A stretch of DNA of 64,000 nt from Spiribacter vilamensis (GTDB taxonomy: Bacteria; Pseudomonadota; Gammaproteobacteria; Nitrococcales; Nitrococcaceae): NCBI RefSeq assembly GCF_004217415.1, contig NZ_SHLI01000001.1:1302001-1366000 (forward strand), written 5' to 3'. Position numbers and translations under genes: made by a program. Shown one piece after another: positions 8,951-19,339 of the stretch. How positions within the stretch are numbered: the first letter of the stretch is position 1; each line of letters opens with the position of its first letter. Below the pieces are notes generated by a model, which was not told the origin of the DNA, did no database searches, and worked only from the letters and a program-made list of their open reading frames with translations.

Positions 8951-9879
8951 CAGGTTTTCTCCTCTTTCAGGGCGAGCAGCGAATGCGCGGCCACGGTCAT
9001 CAGAATCAGTCCGCCACCCACGGCGGTAAGCCGTGGTACCGCCTCGCCCAGCGCCCACCATACCCAGATCGGCGCGAGCACGGTCTCGAGGAGCAGTGCC
9101 AGGCTGACCTCGGGCGATGGGAGGTAACGGGTCGCAACGGCCAGCATGACGGTTGCCAGGGGCATCTGCGCAACCCCCATCACGCCAATCACGGCATAGC
9201 TCTGGGCACTCAGCGACAGCGGGTTGGCGAACGCAACGGCGGTCAGCGCCGCCAGTATGCCGGAGAGGCAGATGAGCGGCAGACGCGGGACGGCCGGGAA
9301 CCGCCGGAGGAGGGTCAGATGGCCACCCACCGTTACCGCCAGCGTCATCGCGAACAGATCGCCCAGACCCGTGCCCCCGCGCATGCCACCGCCGAACACC
9401 ACGATCACGCCCGCCATGGCCGTCACAATCGCGACCCAGGTCCGCGGCGGGACCCGTTCGCGCAGGAAAATCGCCGAAAACAGGGCGGCAAAGAACGGCG
9501 AGGCGGCGAGAATCACCACGGTATTCGCCGCCGCCGTGTAGGTAATCGACAGCACGAACAGCGTGGTATTGCCGGACAGCATGATGACGCTGAGCACGAT
9601 CAGCCAGCGGTCCCGACGACGCGCGGGCATGTGCAACCGCTGCCCCGAAACGAGCATCCAAAGCGCAAGCGTGAGCGCGATCAGCGTCCCCCGCCAGAAG
9701 ACGATATCCCAGTGCGGCGCGTCGGCGAGCCGCACAAGCAGGGCATCGAAACTGATGAGCAGCACCGCGCCGGCGGCCAATACCAGGCCGCGCGGATGAT
9801 CGCCACCGGGGAGGAATCGCTCGCCCGAAGTGCGGACAGCCAAGATGGGGACTCCCGAAAATTGCCGACAGAGCCGCAA
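8950..9879 (-). CDS. EamA/DMT-family transporter
   Basis: 309 residues with about ten hydrophobic segments and two EamA repeats, e.g. ISFDALLVRLADAPHWDIVFWRG in the first half and LLLETVLAPIWVWWALGE in the second. This is an inner-membrane drug/metabolite exporter of unknown substrate. The exact start is uncertain: the frame opens at 9879, but the hydrophobic part begins about 30 residues later. It is the promoter-proximal gene of an operon with oligopeptidase B and is transcribed divergently from slyD. Confidence 0.85.
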   Translation of the reverse strand: MRLCRQFSGVPILAVRTSGERFLPGGDHPRGLVLAAGAVLLISFDALLVRLADAPHWDIVFWRGTLIALTLALWMLVSGQRLHMPARRRDRWLIVLSVIMLSGNTTLFVLSITYTAAANTVVILAASPFFAALFSAIFLRERVPPRTWVAIVTAMAGVIVVFGGGMRGGTGLGDLFAMTLAVTVGGHLTLLRRFPAVPRLPLICLSGILAALTAVAFANPLSLSAQSYAVIGVMGVAQMPLATVMLAVATRYLPSPEVSLALLLETVLAPIWVWWALGEAVPRLTAVGGGLILMTVAAHSLLALKEEKT

Positions 9880-9920
9880 AGGCTATCGCCCCCACGCATC
9901 AATGGCCAGTCGACCCCGGT

Positions 9921-9949
9921 TTGTTCGGCGCTTGGCGGACCTTTATACT
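9921..9949 (+). promoter_or_regulatory. predicted sigma-70 promoter of slyD
   Basis: TTGTTC at 9921-9926, a 17-base spacer and TATACT at 9944-9949, placed 34 bases before the slyD start. The -10 box matches consensus at five of six positions; the -35 box is weaker. Confidence 0.55.
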
Positions 9950-9982
9950 CGTCGCTTTCAGTTAGTTAATGCAGAGGATCCC

Positions 9983-10462
9983 ATGCAGATCGAGAAAAAC
10001 GCGGTGGTTGCCATCGACTACACCCTGCGCGACACCGAGGGCGAGGTGCTTGACGCCTCCCCCGAGGGCCAGCCCCTGCAGTATCTGCATGGCGCCGGCA
10101 ACATCATCCCGGGGCTCGAGACCGCCCTCGAGGGCAAGGCCGCCGGTGATGACGTCGAGGTCACCGTCCCGCCGGAAGAGGGTTACGGCGAGCGTGACGA
10201 CCGCCTCCAGCAGGACGTGCCGAAGAGCATGTTCGAGGGTGTCGATACCGTCGAGGCCGGCATGCGCTTCCAGGCACAGACCCAGTCCGGTACCCAGGTC
10301 GTCACCGTCGCCGCCGTGAGTGGCGACAGCGTCACGGTCGATGCCAACCATCCCCTCGCCGGACAGACCCTGAACTTCAAGGTGAAGGTCTCCGAGGTGC
10401 GCGAGGCATCGGACGAAGAGCTCGAGCACGGCCACGTCCACGACGGCGAACAGACGGAATAA
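9983..10462 (+). CDS. slyD: SlyD-type FKBP peptidyl-prolyl isomerase
   Basis: 159 residues from the ATG at 9983, behind an AGAGGA site. The FKBP domain opens with VVAIDYTLRDTEGEVLDAS and contains the conserved YLHGAGNIIPGLE segment. The inserted IF chaperone domain follows (PPEEGYGERDD through VTVDANHPLAGQTLNF). The C-terminus keeps only a short His-containing tail (HGHVHDGEQ) rather than the long metal-binding tail of E. coli SlyD. It acts as a cytoplasmic folding catalyst and possibly in Ni handling. Confidence 0.92.
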   Translation: MQIEKNAVVAIDYTLRDTEGEVLDASPEGQPLQYLHGAGNIIPGLETALEGKAAGDDVEVTVPPEEGYGERDDRLQQDVPKSMFEGVDTVEAGMRFQAQTQSGTQVVTVAAVSGDSVTVDANHPLAGQTLNFKVKVSEVREASDEELEHGHVHDGEQTE

Positions 10463-10477
10463 CCCGGGGGGCATCTC

Positions 10478-11263
10478 GTGATCGAAATCGAGCGGATTTC
10501 CCGGGCATTCGGTGGCCTGCAGGCGGTGCGATCGGTTTCCTTCACGGTGGCCGAGGGCAGCGTTACGGGGCTGATCGGCCCCAACGGCGCCGGCAAATCG
10601 ACGCTTTTCAGCATCATTGCCGGCGCACTGCCGCCGGATAGCGGTGTGATTCGCCTGCGTGGCGAGGACATCACCGGGCTTCCCACCCATCAGCTCTTCC
10701 ACAAGGGGCTGGTGCGGACCTTCCAGATCCCCCATGAATTCTCGCGCATGACCGTGCGTGAGAACCTCATGGTCGTCCCTGCCCGGCAGCGCGGCGAAAA
10801 CCTGTTCCAGAGCTGGCTGCGCTGGCCCACGGTCGTGAAAGAGGATCGCGAGATCCTGCGCAGGGCCGACGAGGTCCTCGAATTCCTCGAGATCGATCAC
10901 GTGCGCGACGAGCTGGCCGGTAACCTGTCCGGCGGGCAGAAAAAGCTGCTCGATCTGGGCCGGACGATGATGACCGATGCCAAGGTCGTGCTGCTCGATG
11001 AACCGGGTGCCGGCGTCAACCGGACGCTGCTCGGCAAGCTGACGGACGCCATCGAACGCCTCAACCGCGAGCGCGGCTACACCTTCTGCGTGATCGAGCA
11101 CGACATGGATCTTATCGCCCGGCTCTGCGACCCGGTAATGGTCATGGCCAACGGCGAGCTGATCGCCCACGGCGACATGGCGACACTGCGCCAGAACCCG
11201 CAGGTCCGCGAGGCCTACCTCGGCACCGGGGTGAGTGGTAACCAGGGAGCGACCGCGTCATGA
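10478..11263 (+). CDS. livG: branched-chain amino acid-type ABC transporter ATP-binding protein LivG
   Basis: 261 residues from a GTG at 10478. Walker A is GPNGAGKST, the signature NLSGGQKKL, and Walker B VVLLDEPGAGV, followed by the H-loop in CVIEHDMDLI. The FQIPHEFSRMTVRENLM region is typical of LivG. First gene of livG-livF-livH-livM; its stop overlaps the livF start by ATGA. It powers import of leucine/isoleucine/valine or of a related substrate (urea, amides and short acids use the same family), so the substrate is inferred. Confidence 0.9.
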   Translation: MIEIERISRAFGGLQAVRSVSFTVAEGSVTGLIGPNGAGKSTLFSIIAGALPPDSGVIRLRGEDITGLPTHQLFHKGLVRTFQIPHEFSRMTVRENLMVVPARQRGENLFQSWLRWPTVVKEDREILRRADEVLEFLEIDHVRDELAGNLSGGQKKLLDLGRTMMTDAKVVLLDEPGAGVNRTLLGKLTDAIERLNRERGYTFCVIEHDMDLIARLCDPVMVMANGELIAHGDMATLRQNPQVREAYLGTGVSGNQGATAS

Positions 11264-11964
11264 GCCTGCTCACCGCCGAAGGGCTCTACGCCGGTTACGG
11301 CGGCGTCGACATCCTGCGCAACACGCATCTCCATGTCGGTGCCGATGAGATCGTCGTCATTATCGGTCCCAACGGGGCGGGCAAATCCACCGCCATGAAG
11401 GCGGTGTTCGGTCTCGTCCCGATTCGCGCCGGGCATGTCACCTATCGCGGCGACGACATCACCAACCAGCCCCCCGAGAAGATGGTGGGCCGCGGCATCG
11501 CCTATGTCCCGCAGGAGGCCAACGTCTTCCCGTCGCTGAGCGTGGTGGAGAACCTCGAGCTGGGCGCCTACGCGCTGTCCGGCCCGAACGGACCCCGCAT
11601 GGAGAAGGTGTTCGAGATCTTCCCGCGCCTCAAGGAGCGCCGTCACCAGCAGGCCGGCGTCATGTCCGGCGGCGAGCGGCAAATGGTGGCCATGGGCCGC
11701 GCGCTGATGGTCGAACCCCAGCTGCTCATGCTCGACGAACCCACGGCGGGACTGTCACCGCGGCTGATCGACGAGACCTTCGAGCGCATCAAAGGCATCA
11801 ACCAGCTCGGTATCGGGGTGCTCATGGTCGAGCAGAACGCCCGACAGGCGCTCGCGGCCGCGAACCGGGGCTACGTCCTCGCGACCGGCGAGAATCGTTA
11901 CGAAGATACCGGACCCGCCCTCCTCGCCAATCCCGAGGTCGCGGAAATGTTCCTGGGTGGTTAA
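11260..11964 (+). CDS. livF: branched-chain amino acid-type ABC transporter ATP-binding protein LivF
   Basis: 234 residues. Walker A GPNGAGKST, signature VMSGGERQMVAMGRALM, Walker B LLMLDEPTAGLSP and the H-loop region MVEQNARQAL all fit LivF. It pairs with LivG to form the heterodimeric motor under the LivH/LivM channel. It overlaps livG by 4 bp and is followed by livH after 6 bp. Confidence 0.9.
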   Translation: MSLLTAEGLYAGYGGVDILRNTHLHVGADEIVVIIGPNGAGKSTAMKAVFGLVPIRAGHVTYRGDDITNQPPEKMVGRGIAYVPQEANVFPSLSVVENLELGAYALSGPNGPRMEKVFEIFPRLKERRHQQAGVMSGGERQMVAMGRALMVEPQLLMLDEPTAGLSPRLIDETFERIKGINQLGIGVLMVEQNARQALAAANRGYVLATGENRYEDTGPALLANPEVAEMFLGG

Positions 11965-11970
11965 CAACGA

Positions 11971-12831
11971 ATGATTGAGTTCATCCAGCTTCTCATGAAC
12001 GGCATCCTGCTCGGCAGCATTCTGGCACTGGGTGCCGTCGGGGCCACCATGATCTTCGGCGTCCTGCGCTTCGCGCATTTCGCCCATGGCGATTTCATGG
12101 CCATCGGGGCCTATTTCGCACTGACGGTGGTGACCGTATTCAACCTGCCGGTCCTCGCCGCCCTGCCGGTGGCCATGGTGCTCACCGCCGGGCTCGCCAT
12201 CGCCATCGACCAGGTCGTCTACCGCCGCATACGACGGGTCCAGCCGGTTATCCTGCTGATCGCCTCGTTCGCGACGGCACTGGTATTACGCTCGTTCATC
12301 CAGATGGTCTGGGGGAGCAGCAACCAGGTCTATCAGACCGGTATCCAGATGCCGATGAATTTCGGTCCGTTCACGTTCAAGCCCGATCACCTCCTGATCT
12401 TCGGGGCGGCAGCCGTACTGGTGGTCGCCGTCCACCTGTTCCTTTCCCGCACGAAAATGGGCAAGGCGATGCGGGCAATGAGCGACAACATGGACCTGGC
12501 ACTGGTGACCGGCATCCCGGCGAACCGCGTCATCATATGGACCTGGGCGATCGGCGGTTCGCTGGCGGCGGCGGCCGGGGTTTTCCTCGGCATGGACACG
12601 CGCCTGCACCCGGTCATGGGCTGGACACTGCTGCTGCCCATTTTCGCCGCCACCATCCTGGGCGGCATCGGACGCCCCTACGGCGCCATCCTCGGCGGGC
12701 TGGTCATCGGCTGCGCGATGGAGCTCTCCACCCTGGTTATCCCGGGGGCCTACAAACCGGCGGTGGCCTTCGCGATCATGGTGGCAACGCTCGTCTTCCG
12801 GCCGCAGGGCATCATCAAGGGGAATGCCTAA
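11971..12831 (+). CDS. livH: branched-chain amino acid-type ABC transporter permease LivH
   Basis: 286 residues and about eight transmembrane segments. Family landmarks include the N-terminal GILLGSILALGAVGATMIFGV, the FAHGDFMAIGAYFA segment and the C-terminal GGIGRPYGAILGGLVIG loop that contacts the ATPases. The stop TAA shares its last base with the ATG of livM. Confidence 0.9.
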   Translation: MIEFIQLLMNGILLGSILALGAVGATMIFGVLRFAHFAHGDFMAIGAYFALTVVTVFNLPVLAALPVAMVLTAGLAIAIDQVVYRRIRRVQPVILLIASFATALVLRSFIQMVWGSSNQVYQTGIQMPMNFGPFTFKPDHLLIFGAAAVLVVAVHLFLSRTKMGKAMRAMSDNMDLALVTGIPANRVIIWTWAIGGSLAAAAGVFLGMDTRLHPVMGWTLLLPIFAATILGGIGRPYGAILGGLVIGCAMELSTLVIPGAYKPAVAFAIMVATLVFRPQGIIKGNA

Positions 12832-13766
12832 TGGAAATCGCGGGACTGGCCTCTTACGGCGTCTTCTTCCTGAGCCTCGTGGGCATCTACGCCATCATGG
12901 CGCTGGGGCTCAACATGCAATGGGGCATGACCGGGCAGTTCAATATCGGCATTGCCGGGTTCTTCGCGGTAGGCGCCTACACCACCGCCATCCTGACGAG
13001 CAGCCCCGCCGACGGCCGGGTGGGCGGTTTCGATCTCCCCTTTTTCGTCGGTCTGATCGGCTCAGTCACCGCCTGCGTGCCCATTGCCTGGGTGGTGGGC
13101 CGGATTACCGCAAAGCTGCGGACCGACTACCTGGCCATCGCCACCATCGGTATCGCGGAGATCATCCGGTTATTCTTCGTCAACGAGAGCTGGCTGAGCA
13201 ACGGCACCCGCGGTATCGCCGGCATCGAGACACCATTCGGGATGGGGAACGAGGGCTATCTGCTGGTAATTGGCAGCTTCGTGGCCCTGACCTGGGTCCT
13301 CCTCGAGATCGCCCGGCGCTCACCCTGGGGACGTGTACTGCGGGCCATCCGCGATAACGAGGCGGCGACCGAGGCCGCGGGCAAGGATGTCGCCCGGTTC
13401 CGCCTGCAGGCCTTCGTCGTCGGCTGCTGCATCATGGCGCTGGGTGGCGGGTTGTACGCCCATTTCGTCAACTTCGTCAGCCCCGAGGCCTTTCGCCCGC
13501 TCTACGGCACATTCCTGGTGTGGGTCATGCTGATCGCCGGTGGCAGCGGCAACAATCTGGGTGCCATGCTTGGCGCCCTGGTGGTGTGGCTGATCTGGTC
13601 GTCGACGGAAATGCTCGCCGGCCTGGTGCCCACGGCGCTGATCGGCAGCGAGAGTGCCTTCCGCGTTTTCCTCATCGGGGTCCTGCTGCTAATCATCCTG
13701 GTGAGTCGGCCGCAGGGGTTGCTGCCGGAGAAGCAGCCGCCAATGCCGGGGGAGCGATCGAAGTAA
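12831..13766 (+). CDS. livM: branched-chain amino acid-type ABC transporter permease LivM
   Basis: 311 residues from the ATG at 12831. It has multiple transmembrane helices, with LGLNMQWGMTGQFNIGIAGFFAVGAYT near the start and the EAA-like cytoplasmic loop RRSPWGRVLRAIRDNEAATEAAGKD. It closes the livGFHM operon. No substrate-binding protein follows on this strand; the livK-type gene lies 1 kb further on, facing the operon. Confidence 0.9.
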   Translation: MEIAGLASYGVFFLSLVGIYAIMALGLNMQWGMTGQFNIGIAGFFAVGAYTTAILTSSPADGRVGGFDLPFFVGLIGSVTACVPIAWVVGRITAKLRTDYLAIATIGIAEIIRLFFVNESWLSNGTRGIAGIETPFGMGNEGYLLVIGSFVALTWVLLEIARRSPWGRVLRAIRDNEAATEAAGKDVARFRLQAFVVGCCIMALGGGLYAHFVNFVSPEAFRPLYGTFLVWVMLIAGGSGNNLGAMLGALVVWLIWSSTEMLAGLVPTALIGSESAFRVFLIGVLLLIILVSRPQGLLPEKQPPMPGERSK

Positions 13767-13780
13767 GGTTTGCGTAGGAA

Positions 13781-13855
13781 GGGATGTGTCGATGCTCAGG
13801 CGCTCATGAGATCGTCTTCGCCGATCAAAATCGCGCCTGAGCACCGACACATCCC
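13781..13855. repeat. core-and-variable-arm hairpin, copy A1
   Basis: Two 22-base arms (13781-13802 and 13834-13855) pair with one mismatch. They enclose a 31-base core at 13803-13833 that starts with CTCATGAGATCG and ends with GATCAAAATCG. The same core occurs with completely different arms at 14449-14479. It lies just after livM, facing the SHOCT-domain gene. No T-run adjoins the stem, so it is not a standard intrinsic terminator, although it may stall polymerase. Confidence 0.85.
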
Positions 13856-14028
13856 TGCAACGCCTTACATTGATCCGGTGGTGAGTCGGGGAGAGGAGCC
13901 TGGATGCGGGTGTCATCGATCGAGCGGAAGATGGCCGAATCGAGTTTCGATATGACGCCGTACACGTCGACTTCGTGCTCGAGGCCGCAGGCTGACCCAC
14001 TGGCCTCCTCTCCACCTTGAAGGGCAGG

Positions 14029-14370
14029 CTACTCCTCTAGGGCCTGCTTGCGCTTGCGAAACTCCTCTTCGTCGATTTCACCGCGCGCGAAGCGCTCCTC
14101 GAGAATGGCTCTGGCCGAGGAGCCGCCGCGCCGCGGCGAGCCACCCATGTTGCAGCCGGCACCACCAAACAAGCGTACCGCAAGGAAAACCACGCCCACG
14201 ACGATACCGAGAAACAGCAGCATCATAATCGGGCCCATGAACCAGGGCATACCGCCCATCATCCCGTGACTCCCCCAGGATCCACTCGGGCCCGATTGCG
14301 CAAACGCCGTCGACGTGGTGACGAGTCCAGCCATCGCTATCGACAGGGCTGCGATGGATTTAATCTTCAT
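14029..14370 (-). CDS. small secreted/membrane protein with SHOCT domain
   Basis: 113 residues. A signal peptide (MKIKSIAALSIAMAGLVTTSTAFAQ) is followed by a Gly/Met-rich segment, one transmembrane helix (MMLLFLGIVVGVVFLAVRLF) and a C-terminal SHOCT helix pair (ILEERFARGEIDEEEFRKRKQAL). Such proteins are common, small and of unknown function. It is flanked on both sides by the A-type hairpins and lies between livM and livK, all of which separate the transporter's parts. Confidence 0.8.
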   Translation of the reverse strand: MKIKSIAALSIAMAGLVTTSTAFAQSGPSGSWGSHGMMGGMPWFMGPIMMLLFLGIVVGVVFLAVRLFGGAGCNMGGSPRRGGSSARAILEERFARGEIDEEEFRKRKQALEE

Positions 14371-14426
14371 ACGTGATTTCCTCCGGTTGATTCGGGATTG
14401 TGCGTTTAATCAATGCCATGACAGGA

Positions 14427-14501
14427 GGTTCTGGAGGGTCACCAAAGGCTCATGAGATCGTCTTCGCCGATCAAAATCGCCTTTGGTGCCCCTCCAGACC
14501 C
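14427..14501. repeat. core-and-variable-arm hairpin, copy A2
   Basis: Arms of 22 bases (14427-14448 and 14480-14501) pair with two mismatches. The 31-base core at 14449-14479 is identical to that of copy A1 and in the same orientation, yet the arm sequences are unrelated to those of A1. Confidence 0.85.
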
Positions 14502-14596
14502 TTGCAGTTTGCATAAGGAACGCCGCCGTTCCGCGGAGCGCCTCTGACCTACAGAATCGACCCTGCACGACCGCCAGGCAACCACGGATCAACAAC

Positions 14597-14717
14597 GCAA
14601 GGATCTGGTGGGTAATCGGAGGCGATTTTGATCGACGAAGGCGATCGTATGAGCCTCCGGTTGCCCACCAGATCCTTGCCCCCATCTCATGAGCCTCCGG
14701 TTACCCACCAGATCCTT
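14597..14717. repeat. core-and-variable-arm hairpin, copy A3 (inverted) plus half copy
   Basis: Arms of 26 bases (14597-14622 and 14654-14679) pair with two mismatches. The core at 14623-14653 is the reverse complement of the A1/A2 core with four differences. A half copy follows at 14684-14717: the core end ATCTCATGAG, in its consensus form, plus another copy of the right arm. A third, still different arm sequence is used. Confidence 0.85.
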
Positions 14718-14728
14718 CCACCTTGCAC

Positions 14729-14760
14729 AAAAAAAAGCGCCCCAGTCCCCTAGAGCGCTT
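14729..14760 (-). terminator. intrinsic terminator of livK
   Basis: Read on the minus strand, AAGCGC (14760-14755) pairs with GCGCTT, followed directly by a run of T (the A-run at 14729-14736). It lies 47 bases beyond the livK stop. Confidence 0.75.
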
Positions 14761-14806
14761 CTCTTAGCACCAGCCTAAAGGCCGGGGTATATCCAGCAGT
14801 CGCTAA

Positions 14807-16018
14807 CTACATCGTCGGCTCGAACACCCGAACCGTCACGTACTCGCCGTCCTGGATCTCCCAGTGGGCGAAGGTACCGGCAACGTCGCCGTTTTCGTCG
14901 TAGTTCACACTACCCGAGGCGCCTTCATAGTTGACCGCCTCACCGGCGTTGAGCAGGTCCACGGCCTCGGCGAAATCACCGGGACCAACCACTTCACCGT
15001 CGGGATCGTTCACCGCCCGCAGGTGGTCACGGATGGCGACCGGGTCGGTGCTGTCCGCGGCGACGGCCGCCAGGGCGATGGTGTAGACCGCGTCATAGGC
15101 CGTGTCGATGTAGGGCACGGGCGGCACTTCGCCGTAGGTTGCCTCGTAGGCCTCCTTGAAATGCTGGGCCGCATTCGTGTCGTCACGGGCCTGCGGCACG
15201 GTGCCAGCACTGCCGTTGAGATACTGCGCGCCGAGGTTCTCGACGATCTGCGGCGACTTCATGCCATCGGTAAACAGGAACTCGGTGAAGTGTCCGCCCT
15301 CCAGCGCCTGGCGCAGGATGGTCTGGCCGTTCTCGGGGTACCCGATCAGCAGCAGCGGCGACTCGTCGTCGGAGACCTGGTTGAGCTCACCGCGATACGA
15401 GGAGAGTCCCGGCTCGTAGCCCGAACGGCCCACCACTTCGCCACCGGCCGCCTCGAACGACTCGGTAAAGGCATCGGCAAGGCCTTCGCCGTAATCGTTG
15501 TTGATATACAGGATGCCGACGCTCTCCATGCCCTTGTCCGCCGCCACTTCGGCGAGCGCGGTCCCCTGGAACGCATCCGAGGGCGTCGTGCGGAAGAGGA
15601 AGTCGTTATCGTCGAGATCGGTCATCACCGGCGAGGTGGAGGCGCCGGAGATCTGCGGGATGCCCTCGCTTGCGGAAACGCTGCTCGCCACCGGGATGGT
15701 CACACCACTGGAGAGCGCGCCGACGATCGCCGAGACACCCTGCACCGAGACCAGTCGCTGCGCGGCGTCGACACCGGACTGCGGCTCGGTCTGCGTATCG
15801 GCGATTTCGATCGCCATGGACTCGCCCAGCACACCACCGGCCTCGTTGATCTCGCTCGCCGCGAGGTTGATGCCGTTACGGGAACTCTCGCCGTAGGCCT
15901 GCAGATCACCGGTGAGCGGGAGTAGCGCACCCACTTTCAGTTCGGCCTGCGCGCCACCGGCGGCGACCGCGAGGGAGAGGGCGCCGAGCGCTCCTGCTAG
16001 CTTGCCATTGATTCTCAT
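14807..16018 (-). CDS. livK: branched-chain amino acid-type ABC transporter substrate-binding protein
   Basis: 403 residues from the ATG at 16018. It has a signal peptide (LAGALGALSLAVAAGGAQA) and then a type I periplasmic binding protein fold starting at KVGALLPLTGDLQAYGESSRNG. Typical LivJ/K landmarks are VGALSSGVTIPVA and GILYINNDYGEGLADAF. It captures the ligand for LivHMGF. It is encoded on the opposite strand, 1 kb downstream of livM and pointing at it, so it has its own promoter and terminator rather than belonging to the livGFHM transcript. Confidence 0.88.
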   Translation of the reverse strand: MRINGKLAGALGALSLAVAAGGAQAELKVGALLPLTGDLQAYGESSRNGINLAASEINEAGGVLGESMAIEIADTQTEPQSGVDAAQRLVSVQGVSAIVGALSSGVTIPVASSVSASEGIPQISGASTSPVMTDLDDNDFLFRTTPSDAFQGTALAEVAADKGMESVGILYINNDYGEGLADAFTESFEAAGGEVVGRSGYEPGLSSYRGELNQVSDDESPLLLIGYPENGQTILRQALEGGHFTEFLFTDGMKSPQIVENLGAQYLNGSAGTVPQARDDTNAAQHFKEAYEATYGEVPPVPYIDTAYDAVYTIALAAVAADSTDPVAIRDHLRAVNDPDGEVVGPGDFAEAVDLLNAGEAVNYEGASGSVNYDENGDVAGTFAHWEIQDGEYVTVRVFEPTM

Positions 16019-16101
16019 GTCCAACACTCCGCTGGATGGTTGCAAATAGGTTCACACCCGAGAATACGCAGCCAGACGTCCGGAGGCAAAGGCCGGCGGG
16101 A

Positions 16102-18098
<1,997 letters not shown>

Positions 18099-18102
<4 letters not shown>

Positions 18103-18431
18103 TCGGGACGCCCTCCGCAGCGCCAGCATTCCGCGAACTGCCCCTCGATGGTCTCGCCACAATCGGGGCACTGCCAGTCGTCACCCACCGGGGCATCCGG
18201 CGGGCCGACCACTTCATCGATCAGGCGTCGGGACACGGCCTCGTCTTCGGCCGTTACCCAGACCTCCGGCCACGCCTCCAACGGCGGTATCTCGCCCGCC
18301 GCCCCCGTCAGAAAACGGTTGCGGACGAAGCAGTGAATACCGCGCTCGGTGAGGATCGTCTCGATGTGGCCAGCGATCAGCGGGTCGGCGACGGTATAGA
18401 CGCGCTTCAGGTTGCCCGCTGTCTTTTCCAT
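18099..18431 (-). CDS. DUF2007 and zinc-ribbon protein
   Basis: 110 residues from the ATG at 18431; a TTG two codons upstream is possible. The N-terminal RVYTVADPLIAGHIETILTERGI is the DUF2007 signal-transducing PII-like fold. The C-terminus has two Cys pairs (CPDCGE and CWRCGG) forming a zinc ribbon. Function unknown. It precedes and overlaps the ABC-F gene, suggesting a joint role in translation. Confidence 0.8.
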
Positions 18432-18453
18432 TGCCAAAGGCTAACATAGGCGA

Positions 18454-19335
18454 ATGGATCGACTGGACCGTATCGCCGATCGAATCGACGCCCTCCTCGA
18501 CCGGATCGAACCCCTGCTGCCCTCGGGCGCCAGTGGTGTCGACTGGACGCAGACCACCGCCGCACGCTGGATCGAGCAACCCGGCGGTGGCGGACTCGAG
18601 CCCGTCGTCCACACCCATCCCATTCGCCTCGACGCGCTTCGGCACATCGACCGTGCCCGCGATGCCGCCGAGCGCAACACCCGGCAGTTCCTGGCCGGAC
18701 TGCCCGCCAACAACGTGCTGCTGTCGGGCGCCCGCGGTACCGGCAAGTCGTCGCTCATCAAGGCCCTGCTCAACGAGTATGCGGCGGACGGGCTGCGCCT
18801 TATCGAGGTGCAACCCCGCGACCTGGTCGCCCTGCCGCGGATCATCGCCGCCATTCACGGCCGACCCGAGTGGTTCATCCTGTTCTGCGACGATCTGTCA
18901 TTCGAGGCCGACGACCCCAGCTACAAGGCCCTCAAGGCCGCCCTCGACGGCTCGGTGTCGGCACCGCCGGACAATCTGCTGATCTACGCCACGTCCAACC
19001 GGCGCCATCTCCTGCCGGAGTATTTCTCCGAGAACGAACAGGCACGATCGGTGGATGGCGAGATCCATCCCGGCGAGGCGGTCGAGGAGAAGATCTCGCT
19101 GTCCGAGCGGTTCGGGCTCTGGCTGTCGTTCCAGCCCTTCGACCAGGACCGCTACCTGGATATCTGCGCGGGCTGGATCGAGGCGTTGCACCCGAAGCCG
19201 ATTCCGGAGCCGTCGGAGTGGCGGGCCGATGCGCTCCGGTTCGCCCTCGAGCGGGGTTCGCGGAGCGGCCGGGTTGCCTGGCAGTTCGCCCGCGACTGGG
19301 TCGGTGCCCGCGGGCTGCCCGGACCGGGCGGCTGA
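18454..19335 (+). CDS. DUF815 family AAA+ ATPase
   Basis: 293 residues. Walker A is GARGTGKSSLIKALL near residue 91, Walker B is WFILFCDDLSFE, and the sensor-like IYATSNRRHLLPE follows, all typical of DUF815. The family is widespread in proteobacteria without a defined substrate. It is divergent from the DUF2007/ABC-F pair with only 22 bp between, and its 3' end lies 4 bp from the purL stop on the other strand. Confidence 0.85.
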   Translation: MDRLDRIADRIDALLDRIEPLLPSGASGVDWTQTTAARWIEQPGGGGLEPVVHTHPIRLDALRHIDRARDAAERNTRQFLAGLPANNVLLSGARGTGKSSLIKALLNEYAADGLRLIEVQPRDLVALPRIIAAIHGRPEWFILFCDDLSFEADDPSYKALKAALDGSVSAPPDNLLIYATSNRRHLLPEYFSENEQARSVDGEIHPGEAVEEKISLSERFGLWLSFQPFDQDRYLDICAGWIEALHPKPIPEPSEWRADALRFALERGSRSGRVAWQFARDWVGARGLPGPGG

Positions 19336-19339
19336 CGAC

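Larger units (their letters stand above)
14371..14806. other. intergenic region without a gene, filled by hairpin elements
   Basis: This 436-bp stretch between the SHOCT gene start and the livK stop holds hairpins A2 and A3, a half copy of A3 and the livK terminator. Short open frames here arise from the palindromes themselves and are not convincing genes. The 90 bases between A2 and A3 show nothing recognisable. Confidence 0.7.

Noticed and set aside
14410-14692. Short open frames on both strands upstream of the SHOCT gene
   Set aside because: They are read-through of palindromes A2 and A3, which explains their similar peptide pieces; no start signal or family feature.
13781-14717. A hairpins as a CRISPR array or intrinsic terminators
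   Set aside because: Spacing is irregular, orientation is mixed and arms are palindromic, unlike CRISPR. No T-run follows the stems, unlike terminators.
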